Of a stretch of DNA of 64,000 bases, positions 9,216 to 18,098 are shown piece by piece; the first letter of the stretch is position 1; each line of letters begins with the position of its first letter. Under the pieces are notes generated by a model. That model had not been told where the DNA came from and did not search any database. It saw only the letters and a list, made by a program, of their open reading frames with translations. The position numbers and the translations under genes were made by a program. Location of the stretch: contig JABUFA010000010.1 in the NCBI GenBank assembly GCA_013314755.1, positions 1 to 64,000 on the forward strand. The letters are read 5' to 3'. The stretch comes from Chthonomonadia bacterium (lineage in GTDB: Bacteria; Armatimonadota; HRBIN16).

Positions 9216-11093
9216 ATGGCTCGTGTGCTGGTTCTGCCTGATGAGATAAGTGTAGACCTGCCCGAGGGGGCGCCGCTGGTGCATGCGCTGTGGCAGGCAG
9301 GGGCTGCGGTGGAAACCCCGTGTGGCGGGTTTGGAGTGTGTGGAAAGTGCAAGGTGCGCTTTGTCGGAGGAGCGGTTCCCGAGCCCACTCCCGATGAACT
9401 GCGCCACCTGCCCGCTCAGGAGATCTCCGAAGGCTGGCGATTAGCCTGCAGGCATCGGGTGATAGGGGATGCGCAGGTGATAGTGCCTGCCGAAAGCCGT
9501 CCGTCCATCGCGCAGGTGTTGACCGTTGCGGTGGAGCGACCGGTGGAACTGGAGCCTGCAGTGCGCCGATTGCCCATAGACCTGCCTCCACCAAGCACCT
9601 CCGATGAGCGTTCCGACCTGCGCCGCCTGCTGGACGCCCTGCGCGAACAGCATGGTATCGTCCTCGAAGTGGAGCAGGTTCCGCTGATGGTGGTCAGGCA
9701 GATACCACAGGCTTTGCGCGAAGGAGACTTCCGCGTGTTTGCGGTGCTGTTCCACGACCCCGAACATCCTGCGGAGACCCGCCTGCTGGCTGTGCAGAGC
9801 GATGACACGCGCCCACTGCTGGGAATCGCCTTTGACATCGGCACCACCACTCTGGTCGGCTATCTGGTTGACCTGCAAAGCGGCAAAGACCTGGCACACG
9901 CCGCACGCCTTAACCCGCAGGTGCAGTACGGTGATGACGTGGTGTCCCGTTTAACCTTTGTCTATCACGACCCGGCGGGCTTGAAACTCCTGCAACATGC
10001 GGTGGTGCGCGGGTTGAACGAAATTATCGCAGAAGCCTGCCAGCACGCTGGAGTAGACCCGCATGACATCTACGAGGTGGTGGCGGTCGGCAATACCACC
10101 ATGCTTCACTTCTTGATGGGGGTCAACACCAACTCCATCGCCGTCGCGCCCTATGTGCCGGTCTTTGCCGACCTGCTGAGCGTGGAGGCAAGACAGATTG
10201 GCTTGCGCACAAGTCCGACGGCAATGCTGACCGCCCTGCCCTGTGTGGCGGGCTATGTGGGAGCGGACACGGTGGCGGTGGCGTTGACGCACCTGTACGA
10301 CCCGGATGGTGAAACCGCTCTTGCGCTGGACATCGGCACGAACGGTGAGGTGGTTCTGCGTCACGAGGGCAGGTACTACTGTACCTCCGCGGCGGCGGGA
10401 CCCGCCTTTGAAGGCGGGCGTATCTATCAGGGTATCCGTGCCGAACAGGGCGCCGTCTCCCAGATTAGCGTGGAGGGCAACGGCGATAACCGCTGGCTTC
10501 ATGTTACCACCGTTGGCGGGGGACTGCCGAAGGGCATCTGTGGTTCGGGATTGATTGACGCCGCGGCGTGTTTGCTGGACATCGGCGCGGTCAACGAGGC
10601 AGGGCGCATGGGCAACCACGCGCAGGGCGAGTGGTGGGAGACGCACCTGACCACCGTGGGCGAGCAGAGGGCTTTTAGCCTTGTCGCTCCAGAATCGGCT
10701 GGTATTCCCGAAGGGGTGGTGCTGACCCAGAAGGACGTGCGCGAGCTGCAGCTGGCGAAGGGTTCCATCCGTGCGGTGATGGAGGTTCTGCTGAGAGAGG
10801 CGGGCATTGGGTGGAAGGACGTGCGTCGCCTGCTGGTCGCGGGAGCCTTTGGAATGTACGTGAATCTGCGCTCTGCCCAGCGGATTGGGCTGATACCACC
10901 GCTTCCGTTGCAACGCATAGAACCCGTTGGCAACGCGGCGGGGGCAGGCGCCAAGATTGCCTTGCGTTCGGTGCGCGAGCGGAAACGGGCACAGTGGCTG
11001 GCACAGCAGATGAAACATGTTGTGATGACCGGTAACCCGCAATACGAAGAGGCATATATGGAACATCTGGGCTTTGAGGAGAGGTTAGACTGA
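9216..11093 (+). CDS. ferredoxin-ASKHA corrinoid reductive activase-like protein (DUF4445)
   Basis: A 625-residue protein. Residues 1-90 are a plant-type [2Fe-2S] ferredoxin with ligands C36, C42, C45 and C78. Residues about 200-600 are an ASKHA ATPase-like domain with phosphate motifs FDIGTTTLVGYLVD (about 207) and LDIGTNGEV (about 371), plus VAGAFGMYVN near the end. Known relatives (RamA, RACo and similar) use ATP to reduce Co(II) corrinoid proteins back to Co(I). It is followed after 8 nt by a UroD-fold methyltransferase, which fits corrinoid-dependent methyl transfer. No corrinoid-binding protein gene is in the window, so its partner is unknown. A GGGAAAGG ribosome site lies 12 nt before the ATG. 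Confidence 0.85.
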   Translation: MARVLVLPDEISVDLPEGAPLVHALWQAGAAVETPCGGFGVCGKCKVRFVGGAVPEPTPDELRHLPAQEISEGWRLACRHRVIGDAQVIVPAESRPSIAQVLTVAVERPVELEPAVRRLPIDLPPPSTSDERSDLRRLLDALREQHGIVLEVEQVPLMVVRQIPQALREGDFRVFAVLFHDPEHPAETRLLAVQSDDTRPLLGIAFDIGTTTLVGYLVDLQSGKDLAHAARLNPQVQYGDDVVSRLTFVYHDPAGLKLLQHAVVRGLNEIIAEACQHAGVDPHDIYEVVAVGNTTMLHFLMGVNTNSIAVAPYVPVFADLLSVEARQIGLRTSPTAMLTALPCVAGYVGADTVAVALTHLYDPDGETALALDIGTNGEVVLRHEGRYYCTSAAAGPAFEGGRIYQGIRAEQGAVSQISVEGNGDNRWLHVTTVGGGLPKGICGSGLIDAAACLLDIGAVNEAGRMGNHAQGEWWETHLTTVGEQRAFSLVAPESAGIPEGVVLTQKDVRELQLAKGSIRAVMEVLLREAGIGWKDVRRLLVAGAFGMYVNLRSAQRIGLIPPLPLQRIEPVGNAAGAGAKIALRSVRERKRAQWLAQQMKHVVMTGNPQYEEAYMEHLGFEERLD

Positions 11094-11101
11094 GGGATAC
11101 C

Positions 11102-12100
11102 ATGATACCGCGTGAGAGGGTGCTGACCGCTTTACAGTTTCGGGAGCCGGACCGCGTGCCCATCTATCTGTGGGTGTTCGGTCAGCCCGGCGTGATTGAC
11201 GACATTACCGCCAAATACGGAACCTTTGAGGCGTTTTGCGATGCGCTGGACCTGGACATGACGCAGGCGTTTCCAGCGAAGGGTTTTTTGAAGCATGGAG
11301 CACCACCCAACAGCCCCGATTCGCAGTACGAACCCGCTTACGGCTGGGTGTACACGCTGGAGTCTGCACTGGAAGCGGAGTTTAACGACCCCGACGACCC
11401 CGAAATCTACACCACCATCCGCGCCGAGATTGAACATCACAAGGGAAGGCGGGGCAGGGCGGTGTTCGTGCAAACGCCGGGCGTCTTCGAGGCGGCGAAC
11501 GGCGTGATTGGGCAGGAACAGAACCTGATGGAGCTGGCGTTGCGCCCCGAACTGTGCCGACAGCTGTACGAGCGCATCGCCCGATGGTCGGCGCGGTACG
11601 CCGAGAACTGCCTGCAGATGGGTGCGGACGTGATACACATCTCCGACGACTGGGGCATGAACAACGCGCTCATGTTCCGCCCGCAAACATGGTGGGAGGT
11701 CATCTATCCCGCCGAGAAGCTCATCTGCGACGCCGTAAAGAGACAGGGAGGCTTGCTTTCCCTGCACAGCGACGGCTACATTACGCCCGTGCTGGATGGC
11801 GTTGCCGAGATGGGCTTCCGCGTGGTGCACCCGGTGCAGGAATCGGCGGGCATGGACCCTGCGCAGGTCAAACGGGACTATTACGGCAGACTGGGCATCT
11901 ATGGCGGGCTGGATGTGCGCACCATGCTGGGACGAGGGTTGCCCCGCGAGCGGCTGGCTGAAGAGATTCGGCGCGTGATAGAAACGCTGAAGCCGGGAGG
12001 TGGCTATATCTTCTGCACCTCGCACATGGTTCAGCCGGGCACTCCGCTGGAGGAGGTGGAGTTCGCCTATCAGGTAGCGCGTGACGTCGCCCGATACTGA
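11102..12100 (+). CDS. uroporphyrinogen decarboxylase-family protein, probable corrinoid methyltransferase
   Basis: A 332-residue UroD-fold barrel. The start IPRERVLTALQF and the GGLDVRTMLGRG and CTSHMVQPGTP segments are typical of the MtaA/UroD-like branch rather than of haem-pathway HemE. H222 (LHSDG) and C305 (FCTSH) are plausible zinc ligands, as in methylcobamide methyltransferases. It starts 8 nt after the ASKHA activase gene, so the pair is probably one transcript. Inference: it moves a methyl group to or from a corrinoid protein. The substrate is unknown, and a true decarboxylase role is less likely but not excluded. Confidence 0.8.
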   Translation: MIPRERVLTALQFREPDRVPIYLWVFGQPGVIDDITAKYGTFEAFCDALDLDMTQAFPAKGFLKHGAPPNSPDSQYEPAYGWVYTLESALEAEFNDPDDPEIYTTIRAEIEHHKGRRGRAVFVQTPGVFEAANGVIGQEQNLMELALRPELCRQLYERIARWSARYAENCLQMGADVIHISDDWGMNNALMFRPQTWWEVIYPAEKLICDAVKRQGGLLSLHSDGYITPVLDGVAEMGFRVVHPVQESAGMDPAQVKRDYYGRLGIYGGLDVRTMLGRGLPRERLAEEIRRVIETLKPGGGYIFCTSHMVQPGTPLEEVEFAYQVARDVARY

Positions 12101-12167
12101 AATCTCCCTGTATAAATTACCTGCACAGCCCGATAATGCTAACAGGTGAGTTTGCAGAAGGGGAGGC

Positions 12168-13133
12168 GTGCAGGTGATTCAGATACAGGATCAGGCGGTT
12201 GGTCTGCGCAGATTAATCTCACAGCGGGCAGTGGATGGTGGGGTACTGGGCGTCGCGCCAAACCTGCGAATGGGAACGTGGGTGGTCAGTGTGGTCAGCG
12301 GCACGCCGCAGTCTGGCAAGACCACCATCGCCACCAACCTGTGTGCCCTGCTGGGACAGACTGGACGCCATGTGGTGCTGGTGGATGGCAACGTCAGTCC
12401 ACAGACCTGTAGTCGCTTGCTGGGCGCGGAGCCGCGTTACTCCTTAGAAGACCTGCTTGCCGACCGACACGACCTTTCCGAGATACTGGTATCCGGCGCG
12501 GCGGGCATTCGTGTGTTGTCGGGCGGGGCGCGTATTCTGGCATTGAAGCGCCTGTCGCCGCAGGGGCAGAGAGATGTGATCGAACGCCTGCGCACGCTGG
12601 AGGTGCTGGCGGATGTGGTATTCATCGACACTGGCGCCGCTGGCTCGACCGACACCCTCGCTTACGCCCTCTCTTCCGATATCGTGCTGGCAATAGCCCT
12701 TCCGCAACGCGAAAGCCTGTTGAGTACGTATAGTCTGGTGAAGAGGCTGCTCCTGCAACGTGCCGACCTGCAGGTTGGCTGGGTGATGAACCGCTGTACA
12801 TCGCTCGCCCAGGCGCAGAGGATAGGCAGGCAGGTAGAGCAGTTGCTGTCCCGGCAGTTTGCAGGCAGAGTGCGTCTGCTGGGCAGTATTATGGAAGATA
12901 ATATAGTGAGCACCGCAGCGGAGCAAAATACCTGCTTCTGGCTATCCTGGCCCGACAGTGTGGCAGCGAAAGGGTTATCGGCTCTTGCCGCAGAACTCCG
13001 AACGCGTATCATGCCGTATCCGGGAGCAGGAAGAGGGTTGAACGCCTTTCTGGCGCGGCTATCTGACCATCTGCGCCCGCCGGCTCTGCTGCCCATTCCG
13101 AAAGAGGAGGAACAACCATGGCTCGTAGCCTGA
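12168..13133 (+). CDS. ParA/MinD/FlhG-like ATPase with atypical Walker A
   Basis: A 321-residue P-loop ATPase of the SIMIBI class. GTG start with ribosome site GGGGAGG just upstream. The Walker A loop reads SGTPQSGKTT (residues 44-53). The signature lysine of the usual KGGxGKT is replaced by T46, while the second lysine K51 is kept. A VVLVDGN segment (about 73) and a Walker B-like DVVFIDTGAAG (about 153) follow. Family roles include chromosome or organelle positioning and flagellar number control. The last 16 nt overlap the glycogen synthase start, so the two are translationally linked. No flagellar genes are present nearby. Function is unknown; FlhG-like control of pili or polarity is possible. 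Confidence 0.75.
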   Translation: MQVIQIQDQAVGLRRLISQRAVDGGVLGVAPNLRMGTWVVSVVSGTPQSGKTTIATNLCALLGQTGRHVVLVDGNVSPQTCSRLLGAEPRYSLEDLLADRHDLSEILVSGAAGIRVLSGGARILALKRLSPQGQRDVIERLRTLEVLADVVFIDTGAAGSTDTLAYALSSDIVLAIALPQRESLLSTYSLVKRLLLQRADLQVGWVMNRCTSLAQAQRIGRQVEQLLSRQFAGRVRLLGSIMEDNIVSTAAEQNTCFWLSWPDSVAAKGLSALAAELRTRIMPYPGAGRGLNAFLARLSDHLRPPALLPIPKEEEQPWLVA

Positions 13134-14605
13134 AAGTGCTGATTGTTTCCGCAGAGGTTGCCCCGCTGGCGAAGGTCGGCGGTCTGGCAGACGTGGCAGG
13201 TGCATTGCCCAAAGCCCTGCGTGCGCTGGGACACGATGTGCGCGTCGCCATGCCCTGTTACCGCATGATTGAGAAGAACCCCGACTATCCGGTGCGCACG
13301 GTGATCAAAAGCCTGCCCGTGCCCGTCAACCCCATGACCACGGAGGAGGCGATTATCCGGCGCACCAGGCTCAAAGATGGCACGCCCGTCTACCTTGTCG
13401 GGCATCACCACTATTTCACCGAAGCCACCGAGTCCAAAAAGATTTACGCGCTTGAACCGGAACCGTATATCTTCTTTGACCGCGCCATCCCCCTGATGCT
13501 GGAGCAGATGGACTGGATACCCGACATCATTCACGCGAACGACTGGCATACCGGGTTCGTGCCGGTGTACATCCGGGTGCTCCATGCCCATCAGCCCGAA
13601 TGGCAGAAGGTGGGGCTGGTGTTCACCATCCACAATCTGGCGTATCAGGGCGAGTTTGGATACGAGCTGTTGTGGAAAGCAGGTTTGCCCGAATGGCTGT
13701 TCCACTACGAGCGGCTGGAGTTCTACGGGCGCGTGAACTTCCTGAAGGGCGGTATCGTGTACTCCGATATGGTGAACACGGTCAGCAAGACCTATGCGAA
13801 GGAGATACAGACGCCCGAATACGGCTGCCGGATGGAAGGTCTGCTGCAGTACATCGCCTCACAGGGCAGGCTGGAGGGCATCGTCAACGGTATCGATTAC
13901 GAGGAGTACAACCCTGCTACCGACCCGCGTATTCCCGCCCACTACAGTGCCGATAACCCGTCGGGCAAGGCGCAGTGCAAACAGGCTCTGCAGAAGGAGT
14001 GCGGGTTTACGCCCTGCACCGAAACGCCGGTGATGGGCATGATTACCCGGCTCGCCGACCAGAAGGGGCTTGACCTGATTGCGCCCATCGCGAAGAAAAT
14101 TCTCGACCTCGGCTTCCAGTTTGTGGTGCTGGGAACGGGTGACCCACGCTATGAACAGCTGTTCACCGAGCTGGCGCAGACGCGTCCCCAGCAGATGAAG
14201 GCGTTCATCGGGTTTGACCCCGATCTGGCTCAGCGCATCTACGCGGGCAGTGACATGTTCCTGATGCCGTCGCGCTTCGAGCCGTGCGGGCTGGGACAGC
14301 TGATGGCTCTGCGCTATGGAACCATTCCCATCGTGCGCAAGACGGGCGGTCTGGCGGATACCATCATCGACTTCTCGCCGCGCACGGGCAAGGGCAACGG
14401 CTTCGTGTTCGAAGATTATGACCCTGCGGAACTGCTGAAGGCAATCAAGCGCGCGCTGAAAGCGTACCAGCAGCCTGAGCACTGGCGGAAGCTGGTCGAT
14501 TCCGCCCTGCGAGCAGACTACTCGTGGGAACACGCCGCAGGGGAGTATGTCCAGCTCTATCTGCGTGCGCTCGAGCTGCGCAGTGCCGGTCTCGAGGCTG
14601 CGTGA
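13118..14605 (+). CDS. glgA: glycogen synthase (ADP-glucose starch synthase)
   Basis: A 495-residue GT5 glycosyltransferase of normal length that extends alpha-1,4-glucan from ADP-glucose. The N-terminal substrate loop KVGGLADVAGALPKAL (about residues 20-35) is diagnostic. The second Rossmann domain has MITRLADQKGLD and SRFEPCGLGQLMALRYG, containing the conserved catalytic glutamate. The start follows GAGGAGG with a 7-nt gap and overlaps the preceding ATPase gene. With the amylase at 6756 it suggests storage and turnover of alpha-glucan by this organism. Confidence 0.97.
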   Translation: MARSLKVLIVSAEVAPLAKVGGLADVAGALPKALRALGHDVRVAMPCYRMIEKNPDYPVRTVIKSLPVPVNPMTTEEAIIRRTRLKDGTPVYLVGHHHYFTEATESKKIYALEPEPYIFFDRAIPLMLEQMDWIPDIIHANDWHTGFVPVYIRVLHAHQPEWQKVGLVFTIHNLAYQGEFGYELLWKAGLPEWLFHYERLEFYGRVNFLKGGIVYSDMVNTVSKTYAKEIQTPEYGCRMEGLLQYIASQGRLEGIVNGIDYEEYNPATDPRIPAHYSADNPSGKAQCKQALQKECGFTPCTETPVMGMITRLADQKGLDLIAPIAKKILDLGFQFVVLGTGDPRYEQLFTELAQTRPQQMKAFIGFDPDLAQRIYAGSDMFLMPSRFEPCGLGQLMALRYGTIPIVRKTGGLADTIIDFSPRTGKGNGFVFEDYDPAELLKAIKRALKAYQQPEHWRKLVDSALRADYSWEHAAGEYVQLYLRALELRSAGLEAA

Positions 14606-15035
14606 GGATAACCTAACCCCCATCCCCTTCCCTGCGAGGGAAGGGGAGCCACGCCTCTCCCCGACGCGGGGAGAGGTCGGGAGAGGGGTTTGACGATTAA
14701 CCTAACCCCCTTCCTCTTCCCTGCGAGGGAAGGGGAGCCAGTCCTCCCCGCTTGCGGGGAGGTCGGGTGGGGCTGTTCTACGTTGCTGAGAGGGGTTTGA
14801 CAACTAACCTAACCCCCGTCCCCTTCCCTGCGAGGGAAGGGGAGGCACGCCTCTCCCCGTGTCGGGGAGGTCAGGTGGGGCTGTTCCATGTCAGGGGGCA
14901 ACCACAGAGGGTTGCCCCTACAGGAGGTTCGCCCACCAGTTGGGGGACAGATGCTCTGTGGAGGGCGAGGCTCCTGCCGAGCCGTCTCGCCCTTCGCCAG
15001 GTGGGTGAGGGCTTCCTCCCCACCTGATGAACTGG
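14606..15035. repeat. GC-rich tandem hairpin repeat cluster (locus 1 of 3)
   Basis: No gene is seen here. Three imperfect units each start CCTAACCCCC (near 14612, 14701 and 14808). Each contains a CTTCCCTGCGAGGGAAGGGG-type hairpin and a second CTCCCC...GGGGAG hairpin, followed by GGGGTTTGAC. Downstream pieces (GGGCAACC...GGTTGCCC, GAGGTTCGCCC, GGGCGAGGCTC) recur at 34876-35085 and 51110-51485. This is a non-coding dispersed repeat family lying after gene ends. Confidence 0.8.
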
Positions 15036-15061
15036 CAACGGTAGCAGTAGTGTGATATACT
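15033..15061 (+). promoter_or_regulatory. probable promoter of the small membrane protein/sigma genes
   Basis: TATACT at 15056-15061 is preceded at 17 nt by CTGGCA (15033-15038, 4 of 6 matches to TTGACA). GATAT-ACTAC-ATATC overlaps the -10 box and could be an operator. Confidence 0.5.
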
Positions 15062-15083
15062 ACATATCGTAGCGGAGAGTGGT

Positions 15084-15359
15084 ATGAGCACAGGTCGGCT
15101 GAGGTGGCTCGTGGCTCTGGGAGGTGCCGTGTGGACGTGGCTTCTGGCAAGCTGGAACGGTATCTCGCTTGCGACAAGCCTGTTCCGAGCGATAACGGTC
15201 TTTGTGATGCTTACTGCAGTATTTATCGTACTTCAGGTGGTTCTTGGCAACACTCAGAGCGCACAGAAGCCCGTACAAAACCGACCTGCTGCCGAAGAGA
15301 CTCCAGCTGCTGAAGAGATACCAGACGAGGAGGGTTCGCAGGAGAAACAGGCAGCGTGA
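15084..15359 (+). CDS. small two-helix membrane protein, unknown function
   Basis: A 91-residue protein with two predicted membrane helices (about 8-24 and 34-54, rich in V, L, F and W). The tail is hydrophilic and strongly acidic (EETPAAEEIPDEEGSQEK) with some Q/K. I do not recognise a family. It lies 93 nt upstream of a FliA-type sigma factor gene and shares its direction, so it could be a membrane partner or regulator in the same transcript. The ATG follows a likely promoter and a weak GGAGAG ribosome site. An inverted repeat CACCGAGC (15361) / GCTCGGTG (15403) with a long loop follows the stop. Confidence 0.6.
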   Translation: MSTGRLRWLVALGGAVWTWLLASWNGISLATSLFRAITVFVMLTAVFIVLQVVLGNTQSAQKPVQNRPAAEETPAAEEIPDEEGSQEKQAA

Positions 15360-15452
15360 TCACCGAGCCAACCGACCCTGTGCACGGTGGTTGCCTGACC
15401 ATGCTCGGTGAGCGGCTCCTGTTATTGACGATGGAGGGGAGACTGGCAGGTC

Positions 15453-16235
15453 ATGCCCGCAGCGGAAATGGATAGAGCGTGGGAGCGTTACAAACGCTTC
15501 GGAGACCCTCAGGCGCGTAATCAGATTATCGAACGCTACGCCTATCTGGTGAAGATTACCGCAGGACGAGTGGTCAGCTCGCTCCCACCAACTTTAGACC
15601 GAGAAGACCTGGTAAGCGCAGGCATCATGGGGTTGATTAAAGCCGTGGACCAGTTTGACCCCTCGCGCCAGGTGAAGTTTGAAACCTATGCCATCGCGCT
15701 GATCCGGGGAGCGATTCTGGAGCTCCTGCGCTCGGAAGACTGGGTGCCGCGCTCGGTCAGGGACAGGGTGAAGAACCTGGAGCGCACCTATTCCGCCCTC
15801 GAAACCCGCCTGGGACGACCGCCTACCGAAGACGAAATCACGCAGGAGCTGGGCATCACCATGGAAGAGTACCACCAGTTGCTGTGTGATGCCGGGCGCA
15901 CCAACCTGATTTCGCTGGATGACCTCATTCTGGGCACGCAGGATGCCGGCGAGAAACTGCACATCGCCGACGTGCTCTCTGATACTGCAGCCGACCCCAT
16001 CGCCGAAGTGGAACAGCGCGAAATGCGCCGCCTGCTTGCCGAAGCGATTGACCGCCTGCCCGAACGGGAGCGACTGGTCATCGCCCTTTACTACTACGAG
16101 GGGTTGACCTTCCGGGAAATCGGCAGAGTGCTGAACGTTTCCGAATCGCGAGTTTACCAGCTCCACACCCAGGCGGTACTGCGCTTGCGCAACTACCTCC
16201 AGCGCGATATGGGCATGTTCCACTCGGACACCTGA
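15453..16235 (+). CDS. FliA/WhiG-type RNA polymerase sigma factor
   Basis: A 260-residue group 3 sigma-70 factor. Region 2 (about 12-85) has LVKITAGRVVSSLPP, DREDLVSAGIMGLIKAVDQFDP and the -10 recognition part FETYAIALIRGAILELLR. Region 3 (about 95-150) and region 4 (about 195-250; LPERERLVIALYYYEGLTFREIGRVLNVSESRVYQLH) are both complete. Relatives direct transcription of motility, sporulation or stress genes. No flagellar genes lie in the window, so its regulon is unknown; the type IV pilus cluster at 56-63 kb is one candidate. Start chosen at the first ATG; an in-frame ATG 15 nt later is possible. Confidence 0.9.
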   Translation: MPAAEMDRAWERYKRFGDPQARNQIIERYAYLVKITAGRVVSSLPPTLDREDLVSAGIMGLIKAVDQFDPSRQVKFETYAIALIRGAILELLRSEDWVPRSVRDRVKNLERTYSALETRLGRPPTEDEITQELGITMEEYHQLLCDAGRTNLISLDDLILGTQDAGEKLHIADVLSDTAADPIAEVEQREMRRLLAEAIDRLPERERLVIALYYYEGLTFREIGRVLNVSESRVYQLHTQAVLRLRNYLQRDMGMFHSDT

Positions 16236-16338
16236 GATCGCTTATACCTTCCCAAGCTTCTTTGGTTCCCCCGCCGAACGCAGGAAACCCCTGCCGCCCG
16301 GCAAAATAGCTGGTAATATCCTAGCAGGAGGTCAGAGA

Positions 16339-17583
16339 ATGGCTCCCAGACCAATAGACGTCTGGCAATTTCGCTACCGAGGCTTTGTTATTGGGGCATG
16401 GTGGGGACCTGCGGCGTCCGACCCGGCACTGCGTCTGTACCGCGAGGCAGGCTTCAATGTGGTGATGGCAGGTCGGTATATGCAGATGGACGGCTACGGC
16501 GACGCCGACAGGGGAATGCGTGAACTGGACATGGCGCACAGGCATCGCCTCTGGGTGATGTTTGACACCTACACCATGAACGACCGCCCCTGGGGAGGCA
16601 GACGCTGGGAGGAGCCCTATGACCATCCCACTCACCATCCCGCCAGCCTGGCGGAACTGCAGTGGCTTTACGAGCGGATTGGCAGACATCCCGCCCTGCT
16701 GGGCTTTATGATAGGCGATGACCAGGGAGAGGTCAGCCCTCGCGCTCAGGCGTGTACCCGGTTCCTTTTTGAACAGGGCAAGCCACATCTGATGCCATGG
16801 CTGTGTGGCTGGATACCACCCGAGAACCTCGCCCGGCACAACAACCCTATCTGTAACCCGCAAATCTACCCGACGCTATATGAACGCCAACTTCCCGCCG
16901 AGCAGCTCGCTCTGCGCTACGTCAGCGCGTACGCCAGCTACTCGCGCCAGTGCCGGCAATATGGAGTTCTCTTCTGTCCCATGTTCAATGCCACCTTCCC
17001 GCCCAGTGAGCGGACCGACTCGCTGGTGCGGTTTCCGGCGTACCTCGCGCTGGCGTACGGCGCAAAGGGTATCTGGTATTTTACCTACAGCATGGACAAC
17101 GATACCGCTATCCAGCGCTATGGACACTATCAGACGCTGGAGGAGGCAAAGAGATCGCTGACCCCGCTGTATCCCGTGGTGAAAGAGATAAATGGCAGGA
17201 TTGCCCTGTGGGGCGAGAAGGTGCTGGGACACGAATGTGCGCGGGTGTACTGTACAGCCTTTCAGCGTGAACAGATACCGGCGGATAACCCTCCCTTTGT
17301 GCGTCCCGCGGAGGGCGAGACCGTACAGGCGATGCACGATGACCTGCTGGCGGGCGTTCTGGAGCAGAAGGGCAAGCCGCCGCTGGTGATGGCGTTGGAC
17401 TGTCGGGCGAGCAAGGGCTGGAACGACCTGCCGCCGCGTGAGGTGGAGATACGTTTCGCCCGCGAGGTAACGCAGATACTGGTGTACGAGGGCAGACAAC
17501 CGCGCACTCTACGAGGAAACGTTGCACGCCTGACATTGCAGGCAGGTGGCGGTCAGCTGCTGGAGCTGAGGGGCAGGGTGTAG
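16339..17583 (+). CDS. TIM-barrel glycosidase-like protein, unknown specificity
   Basis: A 414-residue soluble protein without a signal peptide. Its layout suggests a glycosidase-like barrel: GFVIGAWWGP near the start, GFNVVMAGRY, LLGFMIGDDQGE at about 133, KGIWYFTYSMDND at about 237, then a small C-terminal beta region. It recalls GH42-like or uncharacterised barrel proteins common in plant-polysaccharide degraders, but I cannot assign catalytic residues with certainty. The ATG follows AGGAGGTCAGAGA. It stands alone: 103 nt after the sigma gene and 59 nt before hepT. Likely cytoplasmic carbohydrate metabolism. Confidence 0.6.
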   Translation: MAPRPIDVWQFRYRGFVIGAWWGPAASDPALRLYREAGFNVVMAGRYMQMDGYGDADRGMRELDMAHRHRLWVMFDTYTMNDRPWGGRRWEEPYDHPTHHPASLAELQWLYERIGRHPALLGFMIGDDQGEVSPRAQACTRFLFEQGKPHLMPWLCGWIPPENLARHNNPICNPQIYPTLYERQLPAEQLALRYVSAYASYSRQCRQYGVLFCPMFNATFPPSERTDSLVRFPAYLALAYGAKGIWYFTYSMDNDTAIQRYGHYQTLEEAKRSLTPLYPVVKEINGRIALWGEKVLGHECARVYCTAFQREQIPADNPPFVRPAEGETVQAMHDDLLAGVLEQKGKPPLVMALDCRASKGWNDLPPREVEIRFAREVTQILVYEGRQPRTLRGNVARLTLQAGGGQLLELRGRV

Positions 17584-17642
17584 CCCTTTACCGACAGGGG
17601 AATCCTCTCATGGTAGCGAAACATCTTCTGGAGGGTTGAGTA

Positions 17643-18098
17643 ATGGCGCCACCCAGCCTGAACGAAGTGTTGCTGGCACAGCGTTTCAACGAAATTCGGC
17701 AGGCAAAGGAGCTTCTGCTCCCATACGCCCAGTGGTCGGCTGAGGCTTTTGTTGCCGACAGGGACGCTGTGGATGCAGCGAAATACCGCCTGTTGATGGG
17801 CATCGAAGCGTGTGCACAGGTGTGCAGTCACATCATCTCTCGCGTGACTGGACAGTCGCCTGACAGCGTTCCATCCTGCTTCGAGACACTGGCGCAGATT
17901 GGCGTTATCCCCCGTGATCTTGCCCTGCGACTCGTGCAGATGGCACGGTTCAGGAACATCCTCGTTCATCGGTATCAGACGGTGGACAACCTGCAGGTAC
18001 ATCGTCTTCTGCAGTCGGGGCTGGCGGACTGGGAAGCGTTCATCGGCTATGTACAGGCTTATATGCGAGGGCAATCTGATGCGTCGGCGACTGAGTGA
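17643..18098 (+). CDS. hepT: HepT-like protein (DUF86 toxin of HepT-MntA)
   Basis: A 151-residue helical protein of the HEPN superfamily. The RNase motif Rx4HxY is intact as R104-NILV-H109-R-Y111. In studied HepT-MntA pairs, HepT is the toxic HEPN protein and MntA modifies its tyrosine with AMP to silence it. The downstream nucleotidyltransferase gene overlaps it by 20 nt, confirming the pair. The ATG follows GGAGGGTTGAGTA. Upstream DNA shows no clear promoter. The pair may serve in plasmid or genome stability or phage defence; that is family knowledge, not shown here. Confidence 0.85.
   Translation: MAPPSLNEVLLAQRFNEIRQAKELLLPYAQWSAEAFVADRDAVDAAKYRLLMGIEACAQVCSHIISRVTGQSPDSVPSCFETLAQIGVIPRDLALRLVQMARFRNILVHRYQTVDNLQVHRLLQSGLADWEAFIGYVQAYMRGQSDASATE

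Noticed and set aside
9951..11066. Long antisense open frame (371 codons) under the ASKHA gene; similar ones under LacI, amylase, leuC and pilQ
   Set aside because: High GC third-position bias makes long antisense frames; no ribosome sites or recognisable domains.
14752..15027. 91-codon open frame inside the GC-rich repeat cluster
   Set aside because: It encodes only repeat sequence, has no ribosome site and no conserved domain.
15361..15410. CACCGAGC/GCTCGGTG inverted repeat after the small membrane gene as a terminator
   Set aside because: The loop is 34 nt and no T-run follows, so support is too weak to call it.
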